Of a DNA stretch of 64,000 nucleotides, positions 52,918 to 60,130 are shown piece by piece. The DNA comes from Micromonospora sp. LH3U1 (GTDB lineage Bacteria > Actinomycetota > Actinomycetes > Mycobacteriales > Micromonosporaceae): NCBI RefSeq assembly GCF_028475105.1, contig NZ_CP116936.1, positions 3,843,501-3,907,500 on the forward strand, given 5' to 3'. Position 1 is the first letter of the stretch; every line of letters starts with the position of its first letter. Both the position numbers and the translations under genes were made by a program. Below the pieces are notes generated by a model. The model was not told the origin of the DNA and ran no database searches. It was given only the letters and a program-made list of their open reading frames with translations.

Positions 52918-54082
52918 GACGTCGCCGCCCCGGGTGGCGGTGATCGGCGCGAACGGGCACGGACGCTGGCACCGGCGGGTGCTCGCGCCGCTGCACGCCG
53001 CCGGACGGTTGCGGCTGGTCGCCCTGGTCGACGTCCGGCCGGTGGAGGACGATCCGGCGGCGCCGGTGCCGCCCGGCGTCGAGGTGTTCACCGACCACCG
53101 GGTGATGCTCGCGGCCACCCGGCCGGAGGTGGTGGTGATCTGCACGCCGCCACACACCCACCTGGCGATCGCCCGCGACGCCCTGGCCACCGGTGCGGAC
53201 CTGCTGCTGGAGAAGCCGCCGGTGCTGTCGCTGGCCGAGCACGAGGAGCTGACCTGGGCGTTGGCCGCCGCCGGCCGGGTGGCCCAGGTCGGCTTCCAGG
53301 CGCTCGGCTCGGCGGCCCTCACCGCGCTGACCGACGCGCTGGCCGCAGGCCGGCTGGGCACGGTCACCGGCATCTCCACCGTCGCCGCCTGGCAACGGCC
53401 GGACGCCTACTACGCCCGCTCCCCCTGGGCCGGTCGACGGAGTCTCAACGGTCGGCCGGTGCTGGACGGCGCGCTGGCCAACCCGCTCGCGCACGCGGTG
53501 ATGCAGTGCCTGGCGATCGCCGAGGCGCTCGGTGGGGCGACGCCCTGGCCGGTCGCGATCGAGGTGGAACGCTACCGGGTCCGGCCGATCGAGGTGGAGG
53601 ACACCGCTGTGCTGCGGGTCCTGTTCCGCGCCGGCCCACCCGTGCTGGTGGCGGTGACCCTGGCCGCCGAGGAGTTCGTGGCGGGCGAGGTGGTGGTGAC
53701 CGGTTCGGCGGGGCAGGCGGTGCTGGAGTACCCGACCGACCGGTTGCGGCTGCCCGGGGACGTGGTGACCCGCCGCGTCCCGGGGCGGCAGGGGCTGCTC
53801 GAAAACCTCCTCGCACACCGGGTCGACCCGGTGGGGGTGCCGTTGATCGCCCCGCTGGCCCGTACCGCGCCGTTCACCGCGCTGCTGGACGCGTTACGGG
53901 CCGCGCCGGAGCCCCGACTGCTCGACGGCGACCTGGTGACCGCGGTGGGCGAAGGCGGGGACCGGGTCCGCCACCTGCGGGGCGTGGTCGACGTGCTGCG
54001 TCGGGCCGCCGCGCGGGGCGCGCTCCCGAGCGAACTGGCGGTGCCGTGGGCAGCCGCCGCGTACCGCGCCGAGCTGGCGTGA
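52907..54082 (+). CDS. Second Gfo/Idh/MocA-family oxidoreductase
   Basis: A 391-residue NAD(P)-binding oxidoreductase: PRVAVIGANGHGRWHRRVL (Rossmann), VVVICTPPHTHLAIARDAL, LLLEKPPVLSLAEHEEL (EKP motif) and VAQVGFQALGS. The substrate region has GALANPLAHAVMQC where the usual HxxD/HxxH pair is reduced to one His. The GTG at 52907 in the second duplication copy is preferred; a GTG at 52871 would add 12 duplication-encoded residues. It is part of the uronate operon, substrate unknown. Confidence 0.87.
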   Translation: MTGPTSPPRVAVIGANGHGRWHRRVLAPLHAAGRLRLVALVDVRPVEDDPAAPVPPGVEVFTDHRVMLAATRPEVVVICTPPHTHLAIARDALATGADLLLEKPPVLSLAEHEELTWALAAAGRVAQVGFQALGSAALTALTDALAAGRLGTVTGISTVAAWQRPDAYYARSPWAGRRSLNGRPVLDGALANPLAHAVMQCLAIAEALGGATPWPVAIEVERYRVRPIEVEDTAVLRVLFRAGPPVLVAVTLAAEEFVAGEVVVTGSAGQAVLEYPTDRLRLPGDVVTRRVPGRQGLLENLLAHRVDPVGVPLIAPLARTAPFTALLDALRAAPEPRLLDGDLVTAVGEGGDRVRHLRGVVDVLRRAAARGALPSELAVPWAAAAYRAELA

Positions 54083-54102
54083 TAGCAGAATGGAGAGAGT
54101 CG

Positions 54103-55455
54103 ATGCGCAGAATCCTCACCGGCGCTACGGTGATCGCGCTCCTGCTCGGTGCCGCCCCGGCCACCGCCGCTGCCCGCCCCGACGTCCCGTCCGCCGATCG
54201 GCTCTCCTGGTTGGCCCGTCAACTCGGCCGGCAGGCCCTGCCCGAGCGCGACGGATGGGCGGCCGAGGGCCCCGGCACCAGCGGCGGCTCGGCGGCCACC
54301 CCCGAACGGACCCGGGTGGTGCACAGCCGGGCCGAGTTGGTCGCCGCGCTGGGCGGTGACAACGCCAGCAACGCCACCGACGCCACGCCGAAGCTCATCT
54401 ACGTCGACGGCGCCATCGACGGCTTCGAGGGGCCCGACGGTGCGCCGCTGAGCTGCGCCGAGCTGGCCGACCCGGCGTACGGGTTGGACGCCTACCTGGC
54501 CGCGTACGACCCGGCGGTGTGGGGACGGGTGCCACCGAGCGGGCCACTGGAGGAGGCCCGGGTGCGCTCGGTGACCAACCAGACCCGGCAGACCCAGGTG
54601 AACGTCGGCCCGAACACCACGATCGTAGGGCTGCGGGGTGCTCGACTGAGCGGCCTCACCCTGATGATCGACCGGGCGTCGAACGTCATCGTCCGCAACC
54701 TGACCTTCGTCGACGCCCGGGACTGCTTCCCCGCCTGGTCACCGACCGACGGCGAGGCCGGCAACTGGAACAGCCAGTACGACCAGATCTCCGTACGCCG
54801 CAGCGAGAACGTCTGGGTCGACCACAACACCTTCACCGACGGCGACAACCCGGACAGCGCCCAGCCGGTCCACTTCGGCCGGCCGTACCAGGTGCACGAC
54901 GGGTCATTGGACATCACGCACACCGCCAGCCTGGTCACCGCGTCGTGGAACCGCTTCACGGGACGCGACAAGCTGATGCTGATCGGCTCGTCCAACACGG
55001 TCGGACCGGACGTGGGGCGGCTGAAGGTCACCCTGCACCACAACCTCTTCGACAGCGTCCTGCAACGGCTGCCCCGGGTGCGCTTCGGTCAGGTCGACGT
55101 CTACAACAACCACTACCGGCTCGGTGGGGACGACTTCCAGTACGCGCTCGGCGTCGGCGTCCAGTCGGCGATCTACGCGCAGAACAACTTCTTCACCCTG
55201 GACGCGACGGTCGACCCGGCCGACCTGCTCTACGACTGGGGCGGCACCGCGCTGACCGAGCGGGGCTCCTGGGTGCGCCAGGGCGGCGGCCTGGCACGAC
55301 CGGTCGACCTGCTGGCGGCGTACAACGCGACCCACGATCCCGACCTCGGGGCCGACGCGGGCTGGACGCCCGCCCTGCGCCGCGACCCGGTCCTGCCGGC
55401 CCCGTTGGTCCCCCTCCTGGTGGACCCTCTCGCCGGCGCCACCGTGATCAGGTGA
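54103..55455 (+). CDS. Secreted pectate lyase, polysaccharide lyase family 1
   Basis: A 450-residue protein with a Sec signal peptide (RRILTGATVIALLLGAAPATAAA). It then has a parallel beta-helix with PL1 signatures: VGPNTTIVGLRGARLSG, NVIVRNLTFVDARDCF, YDQISVRRSENVWVDHNTFTDGDN (calcium site), LDITHTASLVTASWNRFTGRDKLMLIGSSNT and LPRVRFGQVDVYNNHY with the catalytic-type Arg. It cleaves polygalacturonate by beta-elimination outside the cell. It ends the catabolic operon, 20 nt after the oxidoreductase. It supplies uronides for the divergent ABC importer. Confidence 0.94.
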   Translation: MRRILTGATVIALLLGAAPATAAARPDVPSADRLSWLARQLGRQALPERDGWAAEGPGTSGGSAATPERTRVVHSRAELVAALGGDNASNATDATPKLIYVDGAIDGFEGPDGAPLSCAELADPAYGLDAYLAAYDPAVWGRVPPSGPLEEARVRSVTNQTRQTQVNVGPNTTIVGLRGARLSGLTLMIDRASNVIVRNLTFVDARDCFPAWSPTDGEAGNWNSQYDQISVRRSENVWVDHNTFTDGDNPDSAQPVHFGRPYQVHDGSLDITHTASLVTASWNRFTGRDKLMLIGSSNTVGPDVGRLKVTLHHNLFDSVLQRLPRVRFGQVDVYNNHYRLGGDDFQYALGVGVQSAIYAQNNFFTLDATVDPADLLYDWGGTALTERGSWVRQGGGLARPVDLLAAYNATHDPDLGADAGWTPALRRDPVLPAPLVPLLVDPLAGATVIR

Positions 55456-55536
55456 TCATCGAGCCGTTCTGGTAGTCGGCCGGAACTTGCGGTCGGGTCG
55501 GCGACGTACGGGCTCATCGATGTGGTGAAGATCGGC

Positions 55537-55549
55537 TATAAGTGACGCA
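55537..55549 (+). promoter_or_regulatory. -10 element implying a leaderless transcript
   Basis: TATAAG at 55537-55542 lies 6 nt before the ATG at 55549, and no Shine-Dalgarno precedes that ATG. Together they predict transcription starting at or next to the start codon. The -35 is not obvious. Confidence 0.45.
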
Positions 55550-56274
55550 TGGACTTCCCGCCGCACCTGGGCAGCATGCCGATGCACGCGATCACCGAGA
55601 TCCACGGCGAACCGGGCCTGCTGGAACGTTTCCGGTTGGAGGTCCAGCAGTTCGACGATGCCGCCCGGACACGGCTGACCGCCGCGCTCGACCTCGCCGC
55701 CGAGCTGCACCGTGACGACCGACGCGTTCGCGAGCCGTACCTCAATCACCTGCTGCGGGTGGCGATCCGGTTGATGCACCACTACCAGGTGCGTGACGTG
55801 GACGTGATCGTCGCCGGTCTGCTGCACGACGCGGTGGAGGACCACCCGGCCGAGTTGGCCGACGGCGACCCGGGGGCCGACCCGACCGGTGCCGCGCTGG
55901 CCGCGCTCGCCGCGCGGTTCGGGCCGCGGGTGGCCACCCTGGTCGCCGCCGTCACCAACCCGGTGTACGACCCCGAGCGGGACCGCAACGCGCAGTACCG
56001 GGAGCACCTGGCGGTGAGCCTGGACCGGGAGCCCTGGGCCCGGGTGATCAAGGTGTCGGACTTCACCGACAACGGCGTGGGGGTGATCCACACGGTCGGG
56101 CCGAAGGTCGTCTCGTCGGCCCGGAAGTACCGGCCGCTGGTGCCGCTCTTCCGGGACCTGATCGGCCGGCCGGACACGCCGTTGTCACTGGCGGTGAAGC
56201 GGCACATCTTCGGTCAGCTCGACCTTGCCGAGGAGCGGTTCAGCGCCATCCTGGACCAGCCCGCCCCGAACTGA
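55549..56274 (+). CDS. HD-domain (SpoT/MESH1-like) phosphohydrolase
   Basis: A 241-residue protein with metal-ligand motifs: RREPYLNHLLRVAIRLMHHY, the HD pair in VIVAGLLHDAVEDHP, and AVTNPVYDPERDRNAQYREHL. The late Asp is in RVIKVSDFTDNGVG. The spacing resembles the (p)ppGpp hydrolase fold of small alarmone hydrolases and SpoT-type HD domains. No synthetase or TGS domain. It is not linked in orientation or spacing to the pectate-lyase operon. A nucleotide pyrophosphohydrolase role is inferred. Confidence 0.82.
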   Translation: MDFPPHLGSMPMHAITEIHGEPGLLERFRLEVQQFDDAARTRLTAALDLAAELHRDDRRVREPYLNHLLRVAIRLMHHYQVRDVDVIVAGLLHDAVEDHPAELADGDPGADPTGAALAALAARFGPRVATLVAAVTNPVYDPERDRNAQYREHLAVSLDREPWARVIKVSDFTDNGVGVIHTVGPKVVSSARKYRPLVPLFRDLIGRPDTPLSLAVKRHIFGQLDLAEERFSAILDQPAPN

Positions 56275-56427
56275 CCGACCCGGCGCCGCATCACCCGACC
56301 GGGTTCCGTGACAAGTTCTCAGATCTTCGAAGAAGCCTCCAGCATTACGGTTGGTTTGCGCCGAATGAGAGGGAAAGTCCCTCTTGGTTCACATTCTCGG
56401 CGTGACACCGATCGAGAGGATTCGACC

Positions 56428-57921
56428 ATGCGCGACCTTTCTCGTCGCGATCTGCTCAGGGCGACGGCCGTCGGCGCCGGAGCGGTCGCTCTCCCGAGCA
56501 TGATCGCCGGCAGTTCGGCAATCGCGGCCGATGGTCCCGCGTGGCCCTCCGACGCGAAGTACCCGCCGGCGGAGCTGACCGGCCGCATCGTCCGCCCCCA
56601 GAGCCCCAACTACGCGAGTGCGAGCCTCGGCTGGGACGAGCTGTTCGTTCACTATCCGCTGGTCATCGTCTTCGCTCAGGAGACCCGGGACGTGGTCAAC
56701 GCCCTCACCTGGGCGCGGCAGAACAACGTCGCGCTGCGGGTGCGCAGCGGCCGCCACAGCCTTGAGGGCTGGTCGAACGTCGACAACGGCATCGTGATCG
56801 ACGTCAGCGAGCTGAAGGATGCCCACATCGACCCCGCCAGCCGCACCGCCCGAGTCGGCGCCGGGCTCAACCAGTCGGAGGCGGTGACCGCGCTCGGGGA
56901 GTACGACCTGGCGGCGACGACGGGAACCGAGGGCACCGTGGGCCTGTCCGGCGCGACCCTCGGCGGCGGCTTCGGCTTCCTGACCCGCTATCTCGGCATG
57001 GCCTGCGACAACCTGATCGGAGCGGAAATCGTCGTCGCGGCCGGCGCCGACGGCGCGAAGGTGCTCGAGGTGGACCCGTGGAACCACTCGGACCTGCTCT
57101 GGGCGCTGCGCGGAGCGGGAAACGGCAACTTCGGGATCGTCACCTCACTGACCTACAAGGTGGCCCCGCTCAAGAGCGTCGCCTACCTGCAGGCGACCTG
57201 GGAGGGCCTCGACGACCTGCAGGGGGTCTTCGACTTCTGGCAGCGCAGCGCCCCGTTCGCCGACCCCCGCCTCGGCAGCCAACTCGAGGTCCACCCGAAC
57301 GAGATCCTGCTGTTCGGGGTGCTCGCGGAAGGCTCGGAGGCGGAGGCCAGGAAGCTGCTGGCGCCGATCCTCTCGGTCGGCAACCCCACGGTGACGGTGC
57401 AGATCGGTGGTTGGAGCGACACCTACGCCGGCTTCCAGATTCCGACCGAGGACGAGCCCGCGAACTGGAAGTTCTTCTCACAGTTCACCCGCGAACCGTT
57501 CCCGCAGAAGGCGATCAGCGTGATTCGCGCGTTCATGGAGGACGCGCCTTCCGCCGACAGCAACTTCTTCACGCAGGCCTTCGGCACTGGGGCGCAAAGG
57601 CGGGAACCGTTCGGTGGCGCGGCGTTCCCGCACCGCGACGCACTCTTCTACTCCGAGCCCGGCGCCGGCTGGGGCACGCGCGGAGAGCCGGACAGCGGTG
57701 ACGCCGTCACCCCGATCGCCCAGACCTGGATCGCCGAGTTCAGCCAGGCGCTGCGGCCCTACGTGGACGGCGCCTACGTCAACGTGCCGAACATCGGGAT
57801 GGCCGAGTGGGAGACCGCCTACTGGGGACGCAACTTCGACCGGCTGCGCCGGATCAAGGCGAAGTACGACCCCCACAACGTCTTCCAGTACGAGCAGAGC
57901 ATTCCGCCCGCAACGCACTGA
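56428..57921 (+). CDS. TAT-exported FAD-linked oxidase (BBE/VAO family)
   Basis: A 497-residue flavoprotein. The TAT signal is SRRDLLRATAVGAGAVALPSMIAGSSAIAA. The PCMH FAD domain includes LRVRSGRHSLEGWSNVDNG, where His110 is the candidate covalent FAD attachment. AATTGTEGTVGLSGATLGGGFGFLTRYLG and ACDNLIGAEIVVA follow. The C-terminal BBE segment is YWGRNFDRLRRIKAKYDPHNVFQYEQSIP. The Cys used for bicovalent FAD in berberine-bridge enzymes is replaced by Glu (GTEGTVG), so only mono-covalent attachment is expected. The start is placed at the TAT ATG with GAGAGGA upstream. Substrate may be an oligosaccharide or phenolic. Confidence 0.9.
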   Translation: MRDLSRRDLLRATAVGAGAVALPSMIAGSSAIAADGPAWPSDAKYPPAELTGRIVRPQSPNYASASLGWDELFVHYPLVIVFAQETRDVVNALTWARQNNVALRVRSGRHSLEGWSNVDNGIVIDVSELKDAHIDPASRTARVGAGLNQSEAVTALGEYDLAATTGTEGTVGLSGATLGGGFGFLTRYLGMACDNLIGAEIVVAAGADGAKVLEVDPWNHSDLLWALRGAGNGNFGIVTSLTYKVAPLKSVAYLQATWEGLDDLQGVFDFWQRSAPFADPRLGSQLEVHPNEILLFGVLAEGSEAEARKLLAPILSVGNPTVTVQIGGWSDTYAGFQIPTEDEPANWKFFSQFTREPFPQKAISVIRAFMEDAPSADSNFFTQAFGTGAQRREPFGGAAFPHRDALFYSEPGAGWGTRGEPDSGDAVTPIAQTWIAEFSQALRPYVDGAYVNVPNIGMAEWETAYWGRNFDRLRRIKAKYDPHNVFQYEQSIPPATH

Positions 57922-57983
57922 CCCGGGCGGTGGGCAAGGCGGGCCACCGCGCCGACCCCACCACCCACCACCCCCGGTCACCG

Positions 57984-58053
57984 CCTTTGCTCTGCTTCAG
58001 CGGAGGCAACACTGAGCGGCCCTTACTGTTGCCTCGGTTGAAGCAGAGCAAAG
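57984..58053. terminator. 70-nt palindrome between convergent genes, family 1 copy 2
   Basis: Arms CCTTTGCTCTGCTTCA and TGAAGCAGAGCAAAGG, with inner AGGCAACA and TGTTGCCT also paired, make a near-continuous hairpin. It is the same family as 14392-14460. It lies between the convergent FAD-oxidase (stop 57921) and BTAD gene (stop 58074), the position of a bidirectional terminator. No T-tract flanks it. Confidence 0.7.
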
Positions 58054-58073
58054 GTGGCGCGGGGGTAGGTCGG

Positions 58074-58853
58074 TCACGGATGCTGGGCTGCACCGCCGGC
58101 CATGCCGGCCCGCACCAGGTGCTCCAGCCAGGGGGTCGGGGCGACGCCCAGCTCCCGACCCAGGTCGGCGCGGAACAGCTCGAACCGTCGTACCGCCTCG
58201 TTGATGTTGCGCTCCGCCAGGTGCACGGCGATCAACGTGCGGGTGGCGCTCTCCCGCAGCGGCTCCAACTGCACAGCGGTCAGCGCCACCTGCACCGCCT
58301 CGCTGAAGCGGCCCTGCGTGGTGAGCCGCTCGGCGAGGGCCTCCAGCGCGTACAGCTGCGTCTGGCGGAGCCGTTCGCGCTCGGTCAGCACCCAGTCGTC
58401 GTACCAGCCGGGCAGCAGCTCGCCGGTTGCCAGCACCGGCACGCCGGGACCGCCGCCAACCGGTGACCCGCCAGCCAGCAGTGTGGTGGCCGCCGCGCCC
58501 AGGGTGGCCACGTCGCTGGTCACCCCGGCGGCCAGGGTCAGCCGGTCGTCCTCCTCCACCAAGGGCTCGGGGGTGACCCGGTGCAGCCGCCAGAGCATGG
58601 TCCGCAGGTTGGCCCGGGCCCGCTCCTCGTGCGAGCCGGGCCAGAGCGTGCCGGCGGCCTCAGACCGGGCACACCGCTGGCGTACGCCGAGGTAGGCCAG
58701 CAGTCGGCGAGCACCCTGCGGCACCGCCACCAGCCGCCCGTCGCGTTCCAACCCGAACCCGCCGAGCAGCCGCAACGCGTACCGGGGAGGCTGCCCCGCG
58801 TCGGTCTCCGGCGCCCCGGTGCGAAGCTCGTGCGTTACCTCGTGAACAGCCAT
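58074..58853 (-). CDS. BTAD-domain transcriptional regulator (SARP-like)
   Basis: A 259-residue protein. Residues ~25-115 resemble a winged OmpR/SARP DNA-binding domain (YALRLLGGFGLERDGRLVAVPQGARRLLAYLGV, LRTMLWRLHRV). Residues ~140-255 match the BTAD helical domain (GELLPGWYDDWVLTERERLRQTQLYALEALAERL, EPLRESATRTLIAVHLAERNINEAVRRFELFRADLGRELGVAPT). No ATPase domain. ATG at 58853 with GAAGGG upstream. It follows the minus-strand tail-like genes and is a candidate regulator of that module. Confidence 0.85.
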   Translation of the reverse strand: MAVHEVTHELRTGAPETDAGQPPRYALRLLGGFGLERDGRLVAVPQGARRLLAYLGVRQRCARSEAAGTLWPGSHEERARANLRTMLWRLHRVTPEPLVEEDDRLTLAAGVTSDVATLGAAATTLLAGGSPVGGGPGVPVLATGELLPGWYDDWVLTERERLRQTQLYALEALAERLTTQGRFSEAVQVALTAVQLEPLRESATRTLIAVHLAERNINEAVRRFELFRADLGRELGVAPTPWLEHLVRAGMAGGAAQHP

Positions 58854-58941
58854 GCATGCGCCCTTCGCACCGATCGCCCCGTGGCAGTTCCACGGTCGGG
58901 TGTGGACGATCGACACGCCAGCGCAGTGTCGTCACACCGAC

Positions 58942-58973
58942 CCGGCGAACGGCGTGGATCAACCGTTCGCCGG
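58942..58973 (-). terminator. Hairpin downstream of the second tail-like operon
   Basis: Perfect 11-bp arms CCGGCGAACGG and CCGTTCGCCGG around a 10-nt loop, 17 nt past the stop of the 375-residue gene on the minus strand. GC-rich stem without a T-run; candidate intrinsic terminator separating it from the BTAD gene. Confidence 0.55.
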
Positions 58974-58989
58974 ATTCGGTACCGGCCGT

Positions 58990-60117
58990 TCAGCGCAGCT
59001 TGCTCAGCGTCCGGGCGTACCCGGTCCACTCGGCGGCGTCGCCGGCCTCGGCGCGTACCCCTGCTTCCTTCATGATGCCGAGCACCCGCTCGGCCGGCGT
59101 GTCGGCCAGCTTGCCGAGCGTGCTGATCCCGGCGCGGGTCAGCGCCGCTCGGGCCTTGGTCGGCACCCCGGCGAGCATGGCGATGTCGGCGTCCCCGACG
59201 TTCTCCAGCTCGGTCTCGATGCCGAGCGCGGCGGCGACCGCCGACTGGGCGCCGACAGTGGTCCGGACGATGGCCGCCTCCCGCTCGCTCACCTCGCCGA
59301 ACATCGCGTCCACGCTCTGATAGGCGGTCTCCGCCGGCAGCACCTTGAGCACGTCGCGGACCGTCCGGCCGTCGGCCAACTCATCCTCGCCGAAGGAGCG
59401 GATGAACTCCGTCAGCTTCACCTCGCGTGGGAAGCGCTGCCGGACGTCCCCGTTCTCGGCCGCGTACCGCTCCAGATAGGCGGCGCCCCGGACCTTCGGG
59501 CCGGCGACCACGTCCACGCCGAGGGTCTCCACGGCGGGCAGCACGATGGTGCCGGCCTTGGTCTGCCAGATGCTGACCTTCTTGTCCAGGAACATCGTGG
59601 TGCCCATGTACTTCCCGAAGTCGAGGGTGCTCATGTAGTTGGGGATCTGTTCGATGTGCATCGGGCCGCCCTCGACCCTGTTCTCGTGCACCGTGGAGTG
59701 CAGTCGGTTGATCTCGGCGCGGATCTCGTCGAGCAACCGGCGCAGGCTCACCCGCATCACCGCCATGCAGGAGAACGCCTTGGCCAGGTCGGTGCCGAGG
59801 TGGTCCAGGTCGTGCTCGATGCGGTGGAAACGTTCGTTGAAGCCCTGCTCGCCGGGGGTCTGCCCGGCCTGCACCACATCCTCGCCGTCGACCCAGTCCG
59901 CGTGGGCGAAGGTGCGGGCGAACGGCGGCGGCGCACAGCCGGGCTCCACCGCCGGGAACGACTCGGCGTAGTTGAACACCCGCTTCGCGGTGCCCACGTT
60001 CTCGTAGATCCAGGACGAGACCAGCACACTGGCGTCCGTCTGCGGGATGCCGTGTTCGGTGAACATCCGGTAGAGCTCGGTGACGGTCAGCCCGTCGTAG
60101 TTGATCTCGCTCGCCAT
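58990..60117 (-). CDS. Unknown protein of the second tail-like module, C-terminal helix-hairpin-helix-like
   Basis: A 375-residue soluble protein starting MASEINYDGLTVTELYRMFTEHG with GAGAGGG 8 nt upstream. A central region (MRVSLRRLLDEIRAEINRLHSTVHENRVEGG, then MSTLDFGKYMGTTMFLDKKVSIW) may be structural. The C-terminal part (~307-350, DADIAMLAGVPTKARAALTRAGISTLGKLADTPAERVL) resembles a helix-hairpin-helix or DUF4332-like fold. No enzymatic signature. It lies 13 nt downstream of the 781-residue gene, same operon. I do not recognise the family as a whole. Confidence 0.7.
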   Translation of the reverse strand: MASEINYDGLTVTELYRMFTEHGIPQTDASVLVSSWIYENVGTAKRVFNYAESFPAVEPGCAPPPFARTFAHADWVDGEDVVQAGQTPGEQGFNERFHRIEHDLDHLGTDLAKAFSCMAVMRVSLRRLLDEIRAEINRLHSTVHENRVEGGPMHIEQIPNYMSTLDFGKYMGTTMFLDKKVSIWQTKAGTIVLPAVETLGVDVVAGPKVRGAAYLERYAAENGDVRQRFPREVKLTEFIRSFGEDELADGRTVRDVLKVLPAETAYQSVDAMFGEVSEREAAIVRTTVGAQSAVAAALGIETELENVGDADIAMLAGVPTKARAALTRAGISTLGKLADTPAERVLGIMKEAGVRAEAGDAAEWTGYARTLSKLR

Positions 60118-60130
60118 GATGATGTCCCTC

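Noticed and set aside
52900..55455. An 851-codon frame joining the oxidoreductase region and pectate lyase
   Set aside because: Its first ~400 codons are a shifted reading of the oxidoreductase gene; the real start is the signal-peptide ATG at 54103.
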